NCBI GenBank assembly: GCA_003117195.1
Contig: BDSI01000128.1
Coordinates: 272,168-336,167 of the forward strand
DNA from: Eudorina sp. 2006-703-Eu-15
Taxonomy: Eukaryota > Chlorophyta > Chlorophyceae > Chlamydomonadales > Volvocaceae
DNA: 64,000 bases
Direction: 5' to 3'
Shown: piece after piece, positions 1 through 26,090 of the stretch
How the letters are laid out: each line of letters starts with the position of its first letter
Position numbering within the stretch: the stretch's first letter is position 1
Translations under genes and position numbers: made by a program
Notes under the pieces: model-generated
Database searches by the model: none
The model's input: the letters and a program-made list of their open reading frames with translations, nothing else
What the model was told of the DNA's origin: nothing

Positions 1-54
1 TTCGCCGCCCGCCTGCCGCCGCCGCCCGCCCTCACGGTTTGCAATGTCGTACAG

Positions 55-1285
55 GTGGACGTGCTGACGGGCGACCGGCGGGTGCTGAGGGCCGACATCA
101 TGTTTGACCTGGGCCGGCCGGTCAACCCCGCGGTGGACGTGGGGCAGGTATGCTCGGGTGGATTCGGGGTCGCTGGTGCTAGCCCTGTGGATCTTGCATC
201 TCCGTTGCGCTGGGTCTTGGATCTTGGATCTTGGATCCTGTGCTTAAGTGGTACTTCACCACTCCGTACAAATATACACGCATGGCAACGCACCGCGCGC
301 AGGTGGAGGGCGCGTTCGTACAGGGCATGGGCATGATGCTCCAGGAGGAGGCCACGTACGACAGTACGACAGGGGCACTCGTACAGAACAGCACCTGGAG
401 TTACAAGCCGCCGTCGGTTTCGTGTGCGCCGCAGCAGCTGAACGTGTACGTGCTCAACAACGCGCCACTGGCCTCCGCGGTGAGCCAACACGACCCGCGG
501 GTCGTGACACGAGGCGGTTGACAAGCGCATTCGGCACTGCAACCGTTTCAAGGTGGACCCTTGATACTAGGGGGACGCAGCCGAAACCGGGTCCACCTTG
601 AAACGGTTGCATTGTCGAGGGGACGCACTAGCATTCCTGTGACGTGGGGTCCGCTGTAACGTGGACCCAGGATTCATGTTGGCCGCCAGGATGAATGAAT
701 GGAACGTTACAGCGGACCCCAAAACCCCAAACGGGATCAACGGTGTGTACCTAGATCGGCTGACCTCCGTTGACGCCGTTGGAGGAGCGATGTCCCCCCC
801 TTTCCCAACCGCGCGGGCACGGAACATGTCATACATTGTGATCGAGGCCCCCACATCAATTACGCAAGCACACGGGTTCCGTTTACAGACCGTCCAGCTG
901 CCTGCTCGCCTGTGGCTGCGTAAGACGATGAAATGGCTCTCGCCCGCTGAGAAACGCCCCGCCCCCTGTCTGCCGGCCCGCTGGGCGGTGCCGTCCACGT
1001 GCATGCCGTACATGCCGTACACAGGGCCCTGTCAGCTCCAAGGCGTGCGGGGAGCCGCCTCTGCTGCTGTCGTACGTGGTGCTCGCGGCCCTGCAACGCG
1101 CCACCGCGGCGGCGCGCGCCGCCACCAGCGGTATCGGGGCTCGGGCGTCGGCTGATGGGGCCGCCGCCGCCGCCGGCGGCGGCGGCGGCGGCTTCATGCC
1201 CCTCCGCGCGCCGGCGACTGTCGAGCGCGTCCGACTGGCGTGCGGCGATTGGAGCGCGGCGGAGCTGTTGCGGCGGAGCGCCTGA
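55..1285 (+). CDS. Molybdenum hydroxylase (aldehyde oxidase/xanthine dehydrogenase family), C-terminal exons
   Basis: This is the 3' end of a gene whose earlier exons lie left of the window. Three exons join in one phase: 55-147, 303-479 and 1025-1285 (stop TGA). They encode the end of the molybdopterin-binding domain: VDVLTG and GRPVNPAVDVGQ, then VEGAFVQGMG, then SSKACGEPP. The Glu of GEPP is the conserved catalytic base in this family (known from xanthine oxidase). A terminal segment PATVERVRLACG matches the usual C-terminus. The wording around NSTWSYKPPS and PQQLNVYVLN resembles plant aldehyde oxidases more than xanthine dehydrogenases, so I lean to aldehyde oxidase; both oxidise aldehydes or purines using a Mo cofactor, FAD and 2Fe-2S clusters, but substrate cannot be read from this part. 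A Gly/Ala run (about 1158-1192) is inserted before the end. The acceptor at 1024 was chosen because it alone keeps phase; a poorer-phase alternative ends at 1035. Confidence 0.87.
537..612. repeat. Hairpin (inverted repeat) A in the last intron of the Mo-hydroxylase gene
   Basis: Perfect 22-nt inverted arms lie at 539-560 and 590-611 (left arm GCAACCGTTTCAAGGTGGAC...) around a loop of about 29 nt. This fits a small foldback or MITE-like element; it is not coding. Confidence 0.8.
646..720. repeat. Hairpin (inverted repeat) B in the same intron
   Basis: Perfect 17-nt inverted arms lie at 646-662 and 704-720 (left arm GGGGTCCGCTGTAACGT). The core GGGGTCCGCTGTAAC also occurs in the CAP-lectin units (about 46170, 51299 and their copies), so it is part of a dispersed sequence. 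Confidence 0.78.
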
Positions 1286-4200
1286 CGGCACACCGCTGGG
1301 GTTGAGGACGTGCCTGAGAGAGTACCGTATATCCGTATGTGTTGGGGGCAGTCGGGGTTTGCGCGTGTTGAGGGCCGCAGGGGTGGGCAGAACGAAGTAT
1401 GACCGCAGGCGACAGATCAGAGGCTGAGGGCAAGGGTTCGCAGCAGAGCGCCTCGCCGTCACCTTCGAGGGAGATAGAGGAGGGCGCATCCGGCTCAACA
1501 GCGCCGCCACGTGGTACGACAGGTGGACATGTGGTACGACAGGTGGTCACGTGGTATGACAGGTGGCCACGTGGGGATCTAAGGATCATGGCGGGGTGCT
1601 GGGGCTCGTGCACGGTTTTGAGGCTTTGCTCGCCCAGCCTTCTGCTGAAACCTGGAAGGGTTGCCTCTTGCCTGAGCAGGAGGCTTAGGCTGGGCGATAA
1701 AGAAGCGGGTCACGTACTTATGTTGCCTGAGAGCCTGACCCATGGGTCATCCGTCAAACACAGCCGAAATGAATTGCTGCGGCGCGCATGAATGATACGG
1801 CAGAGGCGCCAGCACATGACAACGCGGCCGCTTGGCGTCCAACTGAGTTTCCCCGAGTGGCGCCGCTGCAGGCAGTTAGGGCTAAGGGGCAGTCCTTTCC
1901 TATCTTGTGCTGCACGAGCAGTCGTTTCCTGCGACGTACCTCCTAGCCTCTGCAAGTGAGAGGGCAGTCTTTTCCTGTGATGTACTCCAAGAGGGAGAGA
2001 GTAAATGTCGAGCCCTAGCTCCGAGGTCATTTTGTGATTCTGGCGGTGGAGAGAGGGTACTGAACTACTTATCGCTGAAAATGGCGCAGATGTGCTCACT
2101 GTGCGCACCGGCATCGGGACCTCAGCCCAGCCGAGCACTAAAAGGCTGTATGGGTGAACCGTGAATGGTTACCGTTTGCCCCGAGGGCGTTTGCGAGAGC
2201 CACAATTGATGTGTTGTAACAAAACACAGATTAGCACAAACGCAGCTCCCGTGTGAATCGCCTGGCAAGCCCGTGAATCAGGCTGGCTGGCTGGCTGGCT
2301 GGCCCCCAGCCGAGGTTCAGACCAGTCCCGGAGGTTCGGAGAACCATCAAAGCTTGCATGGCGATGTTACCGAGTACATGTCGAGGATGTACCATTTGAG
2401 TGCGTCTCAAATATAGTTTGCGTATACCGTATCAAACACCTGCAGCAAGCTGCGGACCCGGGCACGATCTCCTGCGGATCATGCTCCTGACATCGCCGCC
2501 GTACGACACTACGCCGCCGGTCCGCCACCGTACGACAAGCCGTACATCACATACACCGACACAACGGCGCCGGCATTTGTGCGTCACGATTAGAACCACC
2601 GGACGAGCAACCAACCAGACACAAGTATTAAGACACTTTGAAAGAATACCGTTGGAAGCAAACCAGCTCAAATTTACTCACCGACCACAATCAACCACTG
2701 ACGCGCCAAAACCTCCTATGCGCGCCGCAAACCGCTCCCGCGCTGCCTTCGACATCTTTTCTGTTTCACCGCGTCCAGCTAGCGTGCGCCACATCCCAGG
2801 GTATGTTGAAGCAAGGCCACATCTCGTTGCGCAAGCCATGCCGTCTGCCCACAGCCCTCCCCTGTCCCCCGCCTCCTCCCCATGTCGCCGCAAACAGACC
2901 CCGAGGTGACCTCGCCACGTCACCCACCTCTTGCACACCACACCACACGCTGCCCCATCCACCGCCTCCCAATACACTAAATCCATGCCGCTCCACGTGC
3001 GCCTCGGTACGGCAGCACGGCACCCTAAGGTCAACACATTCTCCTCTCCACACCCGCCGAGTATCGCGGCCGGGCCCTAATTCATCTTTCCTCTCTGCGC
3101 TTTCTTCTTCTCCTTCTCCATCAACGGCACAAGCCGACGCCGCAAAACTCATCCCGGCCCCGCATTGCTCAACCCTGCAAGCTCTCCATCCCCTCCAGGC
3201 TCCTGCCGACCCAGCCCTCCCTCGTCCCCGCAGACTCCAATCACACGCTCAAGCTCCACTACGAGCCCGCTCCAGCCACGCCCTCTCTCGTACGGCAAAG
3301 CACAGGCCGCCGGCCGGGCGGCCACGTCCAGCCATTTCCCCCCCCCTAATTTAGGACGCCTCCTCCTCCGCCGCCGCCGCCGCCGCCGTTATTGTGCGGG
3401 CTGCGCGGTCGCGTTGCAGAGGGGCCTGGGACCTCGCAGCACTGCAACCCGCCCTCGAGCCGTTCCTTCCCTCCCCCACAAAACCAACCCCACCACCAAG
3501 AGACGGGACGGCACCAGCCAGGACCGAGCTAAGAAGGACACAGGCCCCGCACCCGCCCTCCGGGAACTCGTGTCCTTCGGCCCCATGCCGCCCATTCGCC
3601 GCAATGCGGTCCATCGCTGCGTGTGTGCGTGTGTAAAGAGAGAACTGAGAGGACTGAGCGCGTGTGTGTGTTCGTAGGCAGGCAGGGCAGAGGAGTGCGT
3701 GAACATGCAAGGCGCGCAGCCAAGCCCGGAGATGCCCGTACGCCCCACAACTGCTCCTGCCCAACTGCTCCTTCTTGCGCCTGCCGTACAGCACGTTCTG
3801 GGGGCGGGCGCTGCCCTCGCGAGGTAGCGCCTGTGTCCCGACCGGACACCGACACCGACCGGACGCAAAGCAAAGCACACCTAACCAGCGCGGGTGCTGC
3901 AAGACAGCAGCATAGCCTGCTACAGTGTCGGGCGAGGATTCACCCGGGCCCGGTGACAGCGGGGCCCACAGAGAGCCAGAGCTACACCGGCGGCCCGTCC
4001 CCACCAGCCTCCTCTGTCCATCCCGGCCGTCATTCCATGGGCTCCATCCCAGCGCTGCAGCAGCATACGGTGACTCCATACAGTCGAGTCTGTCGCTCCT
4101 GCAGGCACCGGAGCTGGGTTCTCCTCCGACCTGCCCCGCTATCCGACCCTATCCACCCACCACCTCTGCGCCAGCTCCGTACAGCCCCTCGCGCGTCATC

Positions 4201-4717
4201 AGCGTGAGATGCATGTGCTGGATGATTCACGACGCGGCCATCGCCTCGAGGCCGAGTTGTCGCCTTCCCCGCCAGGACTCCGAGCCGTAATCCCCGTCGA
4301 GGGCCCGCCGGCAGGAGGTCTAAGGAGCTTCCGTGCCTAACGACCTTGGCCCATCCACTTTTCCCCGTAGCCCCGCCTGGGTAAGGGGTCAGGGTTATCT
4401 GTACTCCCAATGACATGTACAGACGGCGTCCAAACCTGCTGTACCCACGCCCGTACTTGTACTGCCCGCTCGCCGCCCGACAACGCATCCCCCGCAACCC
4501 AACGAGCACGTAACCCATACCTCGGTGCACGCCGCCCCGCCAGCCAGCCCCCCAAGCAGCCCAGAGTACTGCCCTCGCCACGCCGCACTGCATCGCCACC
4601 CTCCATCCGCCGCCCATCTGCCGCACCCCTTGGTGTCTCATCCCGCCCTGGACCCCGCTACCCCGCCGCCGCGCTGTCACCCTGCCGCGCTGTCATGCCA
4701 CCCCCTGCCGCGCCTCT
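1286..4717. other. Region between the Mo-hydroxylase stop and the minus-strand gene; no gene seen
   Basis: The open frames here are fragmentary and low-complexity, with no recognisable domain. A TGTAA motif at 2215-2219 is a candidate polyadenylation signal for the Mo-hydroxylase gene, giving a 3' UTR of about 0.93 kb. A short GGCT tandem run is at about 2281-2302. The pyrimidine-rich stretch 2850-3400 and the rest up to 4717 probably include the 3' UTR of the minus-strand gene. One copy of a dispersed repeat is at 3661-3760. Confidence 0.6.
3661..3760 (+). repeat. Dispersed repeat family 1, copy A
   Basis: A GT-rich tract is followed by a segment with GGCAGGCAGG, GTGCGTGAACATGCAAGG and GATGCCCGTACGCC in order. 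The same order recurs at 33092-33180 and 41281-41390. Identity as a transposon is unknown. Confidence 0.7.
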
Positions 4718-5401
4718 CTATATGCTGAACGCGCCCGGCGTCTGCATCACCTCCAGCTCGATCTTCTCCGCCTCCTCCTGGCCGAGCCCCAGCATCTCCT
4801 GCAGCTGCAGCAGCGTGGCGAAGTTGGGCGGCACCTCGGCGTTCTGCAGGTGCAGCTTGTAGAGCTCAACGAGCTCGTCTTTCGTGTGGTGGCCGTCTAG
4901 GAGGGGCGACCGGCAGATGCTGTTCTCGGAGAGGGCGCGGCCGAGCTCCATGTATGCGCGGGCGGGCTCCCCCGTCTTGAGGAACGCCAACGCCTTGGAG
5001 ACGGCTGCCGCCTGCCGAGTGCGCGCCAACGCGCGCTGGTAGCTGCGCGGATCCTGTTGAGGGCTAGGCGGCAGCGGCATCACTTGGTCCGTCTCCGCGA
5101 CCGCGGGTTTGCGCTTTCGATTCTTCAGGATGACCGCGGAGAAGAGCGTCGCAACGCCGAAGACAATCAGCGGCGGGATCCAGCAGGGCGGCTGTGTGTA
5201 GTCGCGTGTGCAGGAGGTGCGAGAGCCGGCGGGGATGAGGACCGTGGCTTCAGACTCTGGCGTCATCGCCCTGACTGATACCGACGCCCGGCGACTGCTG
5301 CGAGGTGCAATCCGCGCCCGGGCGCCCGGACATCGAATGGAGCATTGTGCTGGGTATGCTAAGGAGTGGGCACGCCTCGCAAGCAAGGTCTCAAGCGTCA
5401 T
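4718..5401 (-). CDS. Predicted chloroplast-targeted single-pass membrane protein, function unknown
   Basis: Single-exon frame on the minus strand. The start at 5401 (MTLETLLARRAHS) gives 227 aa; an in-frame ATG at 5449 would add 16 residues, but the downstream start gives a more typical algal transit peptide. Residues 1-45 are Arg/Ser/Ala-rich and lack acidic residues after the first few, as in chloroplast transit peptides. A hydrophobic span at about 75-92 (WIPPLIVFGVATLFSAVIL) is followed by a basic KNRKRK stop-transfer. The remaining soluble part is helical, ending in a segment with LQEMLGLGQEEAEKIELEV that resembles the helical repeats of Tic110-like plastid proteins; this resemblance is only by eye and I assign no function. 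It is divergent from the golgin gene, with about 400 bp between the starts. Confidence 0.72.
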   Translation of the reverse strand: MTLETLLARRAHSLAYPAQCSIRCPGARARIAPRSSRRASVSVRAMTPESEATVLIPAGSRTSCTRDYTQPPCWIPPLIVFGVATLFSAVILKNRKRKPAVAETDQVMPLPPSPQQDPRSYQRALARTRQAAAVSKALAFLKTGEPARAYMELGRALSENSICRSPLLDGHHTKDELVELYKLHLQNAEVPPNFATLLQLQEMLGLGQEEAEKIELEVMQTPGAFSI

Positions 5402-5804
5402 TTTGGAGATTCCAACCCGAGGGCGCGGAAGGTTCAGGCCACCAGGCACAGAGACCCTAACCTAAGGAAGAACAAGTAAGAAGGAGCACCTATTATCCCT
5501 TATAATGACGGAACGGTTTGGACTTTGAAATATACGGCGCAAGGAAAGAGACGCCGTGCAACATTCACAATGCGGCATCTGCAACGCTTACTCACTTTGC
5601 CAATTCCTCACTCAGTCACGCTTAGTGCGACGCAAGTACAAGGGTGTTTCTTAAGTGTCAGAAGCGGTCAAAGGTTCGAGCGAGCCAACCGACTAGTGTC
5701 GCACGGAAATTCAAGCTTTTGGGCATCTCCGCGAAGCTGCATCTCGCTGACACTAGGAAGTATCATTTGCACTGTTTTTAATTCTGATGCCCTAGGGTTG
5801 CAAA
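5402..5804. promoter_or_regulatory. Divergent intergenic region, likely bidirectional promoter
   Basis: About 400 bp separate the starts of the minus-strand plastid protein gene and the plus-strand golgin gene. It is less GC-rich than its neighbours and has a TATA-like TATAAT at 5501-5506. Both 5' UTRs must lie here; no factor-binding site is recognisable. Confidence 0.5.
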
Positions 5805-20672
<14,868 letters not shown>

Positions 20673-20837
20673 GAAGCGAGGGATGTACGGCGCCGCGGTG
20701 CGGATCGTACGGAATGTACGGTATCGAGGCCACGTACCAGGAAGCCTTTGGTCCCGAGTCCGCCCCTTGGAAATTAATTTGACAGTCTGGGTCGATGACC
20801 TGCCTCGTACCAGGAGCTTTGCTCTGGGGAGGGCGCA

Positions 20838-20937
20838 TAGTAGAAGCAGTAGCTGTAGCAGAAGCAGCTGTAGCAGCAGAAGCAGCTGTAGAAGCAGAAG
20901 CAGCTGTAGCAGCAATAACAGAAGCAGCTGTAGCAGC
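20838..20937 (+). repeat. AGCAGCTGTAGCAGAAGC-type simple repeat in the golgin 3' UTR
   Basis: A trinucleotide-based repeat of AGC, TGT and AGA codon-like units with about 18-nt periodicity, after the golgin stop codon. Confidence 0.85.
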
Positions 20938-21092
20938 GGACTCGGAATCCGGGATGCATGCAGGAGGGTGGTAGGCTGCAGGGTAGTAGTAAGAGCGTTG
21001 GGGTATGGACAGGGAGGGAGCCGACAGCCGGGTCACCGCTTCGCCGCTTTCGTCCATCCCAACATCGGTGGTTATCGGTTGGGTGCTCTTTC

Positions 21093-21127
21093 GCGGTTTC
21101 GCTGTCTTGGTTGACATCGGAAGGGGG
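21093..21127 (+). repeat. Dispersed repeat family 3, copy in golgin 3' UTR
   Basis: GCGGTTTCGCTGTCTT followed by GGTTGACATCGGAAGGGGG. Read on the minus strand, it begins an open frame MSTKTAKPRK. Confidence 0.75.
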
Positions 21128-22865
21128 CGACCGACGGCCGAGTGCCGGGTGCTACGAGCGAGTCTGGGGCCTGGTAACGGGAAACGAACAAGTTGTAGGT
21201 GCTGCAGATGTTTTGCAAACTTCCGCCATCCTGGTATCTGCAGCGGTTCGCATCTGGCGGGCGGGCGGGCGGGCATAGCAGTCAGTTGAGGCGCAGGCGT
21301 GGCTCCCATCCGGGAGGCCACAAAGGCGCAGGAGGCCGCGGATCCTGCCGGATTGCGTCACAGACCCACGGGTTGTTCTGGGCTTGTCATTAGGTCAAAC
21401 CCTCGGGTCGCCTGTGCACGTGTGGGAAGGGCGGGAGGGAAGGTAAGATATTACCCACGGGCATGTCGAGCTATCATCATGCGCAGGGGGGTTCCGTTTC
21501 TGATTTCCTCCCATTCCCTCATGGCGGGATGCAGCTTGGGTGCGGGAGGGGAGGAAGTCGCGGGGGATGAAACGGAAAGAGGTCGGGGGGAGGAAGTCGT
21601 ACCACCACCTCTGGGTACTTGGCGCGCGTCTGGATCGTCTTTGATCACCGGCCATGGCATGTGTTGGGATCTGTGGGTTGTGGGCAAGGTTGTTCAACTT
21701 TAATGCCGTCATGCATTTCATTTTCCTTCTTTATAACTTTTTTAGGTCCGCGTCCTCATCCTTATCCCGCACACGAGGAGGAGGAGGAGGAGGTAGGCAG
21801 CAAGCAGCAAAACGGGGTGCACGGCGGTCGACGCCCCCCTCGGCTGCCTATGTGTTGAGGATCCTCTGGCTGCAGGTTATGACGTCCAGCGTCGTGATTC
21901 GGGCCGGAAATTCTCGGGCAGGTTGGCGACCACATACCTAGCGACATAGGAATGGATTAAGGGGCCGGCCTCTCGACGGTTCTGTCTCGCAGCCTATCAG
22001 GGGTCCACTGTAAGCTGTTGGCTCCGGAACCCTGTTCATGCAGTACATACAGTGCACACAACCCGTGTCACGGCCGCGGCCGGCATGTAAGCCTGCCCGC
22101 CGGTTTCGGTGCCCTGGTAGGGCATTGCCTTGCCAAGTTTAAGTTCGCCAGGTCCAGACTTGTCGGCCTTAGTGGCCACACGCAGTCAAGTACTGTACGA
22201 TTACGTTACGACCCGGTACGGCACGAGGGGGTTGGTTGCCATCTGGTGGGGGTCTGTGTCCGGGGCTTGTCCGGGGACGGTGGTGAGGAACGCTGTGGAG
22301 GCTGATAGCGGACAGTCGGGGAATGCATCAGCTACTACGTTTGTTTCGGGTTGTTCCTGCTAACGGGCACTATAAGAGTTCGGGTTTCCGCCCTGGACGG
22401 ATGCAGTAAAGCTGCCGAAGGCTGCTATGACAACGCTATGGGAAAGACATTTGGAGCTGTCGTGTTCCAGTCACGCAGATTGAAAAAGCGGCATCCGGTA
22501 ATCTCGAGTTATCGTTGCATCGTTCCAATAGTCTCCAAAGGTTCCTCTGATCTTTGTTTCGTCCTTAGTCAGCCGCCACGCAATACAATCCATCATCTTT
22601 AATTACACTGTGTACCTTTTCTCCACTTATAAGTACTTGATTACCAAATTGTCAGGCGAGAATACTGCAATACCGTAAACTGCCTGTGCGTGCGGGAACC
22701 TGGTTTCTGCTGGATCACTTAATTCCTAGCATCCAACAAGGGAAACAACGTGGAAAATTATATCAATAAACATTGCAGCTGTGACTCGATTGCGTATCCG
22801 CTGTCCTTTTGCTGTCGTCCGGGATCTCACCGTTGAGGACGAGGCGAACAGGTTGAAGTCGACCG

Positions 22866-23778
22866 ATGGAGCTGGAGCAATGGAGGGCACGTGTTGACGC
22901 CTTTCATACAAGGTTTAACGCAGCAGCCGCAGCCGGCACTGGTGCGACCTCAACGGCTGGGCCCGATGGCTCTGCCAGCGCGCCAACCAACCCCGCCGAT
23001 GACGTGGAGGGCCCAGTTTGCGGTGGATGCTTGAGCGAAATCGAGCGGGATGAGGCGCAGTGGTGCGGAGCCTGCCGGTGTACGGCGTACTGCAGCAAGG
23101 AGGTGTGTCGCCACGGCAAGCACTTTTCAAACCGCCGCCCAGGCCGAACCCCTCAGTCGCATCCGACCCTGGACACTGGGGAAAGTAACGGAATCACTGT
23201 TACTACAGTGCCGGGGAAAGGAAAGGACCTAATGGTCTGTTCTTTGCCTTACCGCATCTGACGCTAGGCCGACCAATTCCCTACAAACAGATCGAAATCG
23301 CCGCCCCCTGCCGTCTCCTGCCGTCTCCTGCCGTCCTCTGCCCTCCACTCTCCTGCTCTCCACTCTCCTGCTCTCCACTCTCCTGCCCTCAGCTCTCCTG
23401 CTCTCAGCTCTCCTCCCCTGCCCTCCCCGGGCCCCCCGGGCCCTCCCCTCCCCTGGCCTCCCCTGCCCGCCCCTGCCCTCCACTCCCTGCCCTCCACTCC
23501 GCAGTGTCAGCGCATCGGCTGGAAGGCGGGGGGCCACAAGGCGGCCTGCAAACTGCTGGCGCGCGCTCGCGCTCTGCCGCCCGCGGACCCGGGCCGGCGG
23601 TACGTGGTGCAGCTGAAGCTGGAGGGGCGGCAGGGGCTGCTGGACTGGGCGACCCAGCTGGAGGCGGAGGGGCAGGGCGACGTGGCGGCGGTGCACCGCG
23701 AGATGGCGGAGGCGCTGGCGCCGCGGGAGAGGGTGCTGTTTGCGTTGGAGGCGAGGTGCCACGTGTTGCTGCGGTTCC

Positions 23779-23823
<45 letters not shown>

Positions 23824-26090
23824 AGAGGGGGGGGAGCGGGGCCGCTGTCTTTATTGACATTAAGGGGGGCGGCGGGGCCCTGAAGCAGGGGTGTGGTGCC
23901 ACGTGTTGCTGCGGTTCCAGGTGTGGAGGAGGGCTGAGGCAGGGGCGAGGCAAGGGAGGGGGTTTGGGAGGCGCAGGACCAGGGCCTGGGCCGGGAGCAT
24001 CACCGTACTCGGGGCCGGCCGCAGGAGATAGAAAGGGTGCAGAGGGCATGTGGGTGGCGTGGCAGGGGGGTTGCGGAATGCCGTGGCCCCGCCGTGGCCC
24101 TGCCGTGACCCTTCCGTGACCCTTCCGTGACCCTTCCGTGACCCTGCCGTAACCCCGCACGCCCCGCCCCCAACCCCAGTTGGTTCCCGCCACCAAGCGC
24201 CTGGAGGCCCCCGACCTCGCCCTCTTCGCCCTCCAAGCCGTCGTGGAGCCGGCCGCCGACGTGCCGTCGCTCAACATGCGGCGCGACGCGCCCCAGCGGC
24301 CGTACGCGATCTGGATCCCGGGCAGCGAGGACACGGTGTCGCGATCCATGGCGCGACCCGTGGGTCAGCTGCTGGCGGGCGCCGGCCTCCCCACCGCCAC
24401 GTGGTACGTGGGCGGCGGGTTCTGTGCGGAGGCCAAACTCCGACCCGACCTGTACGCGACGGCCAGTCAGCACACGGGCGACGTGCTGATCAACGCGGTC
24501 GCCAGTCTGGATCCGGACAGGTACGGCATGGTCTGTACTGCACGGTACGACAGGATAACGCAGTAAGGGTGGTTGTGGCAGGGACCATGGTCACTTTGGG
24601 TGGCAAGGGTGAAGGATAACGTGTGGTGTGGACGCGCTTCAAGCCCACAAGTCTCACACACGAACCCTTAGGCTTCAGGGTGCGACCTCCCTCAAGGATT
24701 GGCAAGGGGGAAAGCGGCCCCTCACGGCCGAGGCGAGCCCTTCGGCGGTCTCTCGGTTTGGGCTGGGTGAGGAGCAGTCCTGGGTCAGGGTCAGACCGAG
24801 GTATCCCGCTTTGGAGCGCAGCACAACAACCGCACACACTCATTAGAGGTGTGCGGGCCCGACCTGCAGCCCGACCCTGGTGCTGCCCCCTAATACCCAT
24901 CAAGACCTCCCCAAACTCCATCTCCCCAAACCCGCCTCAACCCCCATGCGCCCTGTACGGCAAGCGCAGATACTCGGAGGACGAGGAGGAAGACGATGAC
25001 GACGACGATGACGATGATGACGACGGCCCCGGCGCCGGCGAAGAATTCGGCTCCGGCGGCCGCGGCCGCGGCGGCGGCGGCGCCGCCGCCGCTGCCGACA
25101 TCCGTGTCCTCATCGTGGCTGGGATGCACATGTTCGGTCCAACCGCGGGCGAGGGCGAGGACCCGCTCCTCGACGCAACGGCGAGGGCCCTCCGCTCCAG
25201 GGGAGCTGCCGTGGAGGTGGCAATGTACCCGAAAGCAAGCGACCGACGGGGCCAGGAGGCCCTGGCGCAGCGCCTGACCAGCGGCGCCGGCGGCGCCGCC
25301 GTCGCCGCCGCGGGCAACGCCGCCGCCGCTGGCGGCGGCTTCGCCGCCTGCGTCGTCCTCGGCCTGGGGTCCGGATCCGACTTCAAGCCGCGCAAACCGA
25401 CGTCACCCTGGGGGGACGGCCCGTGGCGTACGGCACTGGTGGATTGGGTGCGCGGCGGCGGCGTGCTGGTGATGCACGGCGAGCGTGCGGCGGCGGCGGT
25501 GGCGCGGGAGTTCTTCGGGTTGCGGTGGGGCATGGAGGGCGACTACTACCGCAGGTACGGAGTACGGCACACATAAGGGGTACGGCACTCCAGGCTAGGG
25601 GTCCCCTCTTGGGGTTTCGCGAGCGGCTTGCAGAGCGTGGGGCCGCAGGGGAGCCGTGTACCGGCACACCACGGGTTCTAACCGTCCAATCCGCTAACTG
25701 TGAACCGCCAACTTCAACCGTCAACCGTCGACCCACACATCCCGCAGGACGGACCACAAGCTAAACCGCGGCAACCCGCTGCTGGGCGATGCGCTCGCGC
25801 GCCAGCTGCCGGAGGAGTACAACGTGAAGGCCTGCATGCTGTCCAGCGTGCCGCCGCCGGAGCGGGTGTACGCGACGCCGCCGGGCGCCAGGACGCACTC
25901 GCTGGTGCCCTTCATGGCGGGGGAGGCCGTGGACGCCGGCCGCGCCGCCATGGCGGCGGCGCGCGTCGGCGGCGGCGCCGTCGCGTTCTTCGGCGACGTC
26001 AACTGGGAGGAGCCGACGATGGAGGCGGTGGCGTCACTGACGCAGCGGCTGGTGATCGCGTGCCAGCGGCGCGCGGGGAGCTGCGTGTGA
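22866..26090 (+). CDS. MYND zinc-finger protein with C-terminal ThuA/class-I-amidotransferase-like domain
   Basis: Five exons in phase: 22866-23102, 23505-23780, 24180-24520, 24970-25554, 25748-26090; 593 aa. The MYND finger spans the first intron: Cys52, 55, 67, 70, 76, then Cys80, His90 and Cys94 in exon 2, giving the canonical C-x2-C-x11-C-x2-C-x5-C-x3-C-x9-H-x3-C. MYND fingers bind proline-rich partner peptides (known). Exon 3 contains RPYAIWIPGSEDTV, and exon 4 opens with an acidic Glu/Asp run. From about residue 327 a Rossmann-like domain follows: strand DIRVLIVAGMHMFGP, then FAACVVLGLG, WVRGGGVLVMHGE and GAVAFFGDVNWEEPTMEAV. This order resembles ThuA-like or class I glutamine-amidotransferase folds; no catalytic Cys-His-Glu triad is evident, so I infer a fold, not an enzyme. 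The exon 2 donor (CAG at 23778-23780) is repeated downstream at 23918-23920. Confidence 0.87.
23300..23500 (+). repeat. Pyrimidine-rich minisatellite in MYND gene intron 1
   Basis: Tandem CTCCTGCCGTCT- and CCACTCTCCTGCTCT-type units of about 10-15 nt fill most of the intron up to the acceptor at 23504. Confidence 0.85.
23755..23925 (+). repeat. 31-nt direct duplication flanking a small (GT)n-containing insertion at a splice donor
   Basis: An identical 31-nt segment containing GTGTTGCTGCGGTTCCAG and the donor occurs at 23755-23785 and 23895-23925. Between them lie a (GT)n run (23781-23820) and a family 3 repeat copy (23841-23869, CCGCTGTCTTTATTGACATT). Confidence 0.85.
24095..24155 (+). repeat. 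11-bp tandem repeat in MYND gene intron 2
   Basis: About five copies of CCGTGACCCTT or CCGTGGCCCTG just upstream of exon 24180-24520. Confidence 0.85.

Larger units (their letters stand above)
20673..22865. other. Golgin 3' UTR and intergenic region; no second gene seen
   Basis: Candidate polyadenylation signals TGTAA are at 22009-22013 and 22086-22090, implying a 3' UTR of about 1.3-1.4 kb. It includes an AGCAGCTGTAGCAGAAGC-type simple repeat (about 20838-20937) and a family 3 repeat copy (21093-21127). The last few hundred bases before the MYND gene are less GC-rich and have a TATA-like TTATAAGT at 22627-22634, 230-240 bp upstream of its ATG. Minus-strand open frames here are low-complexity shadows. 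Confidence 0.6.
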
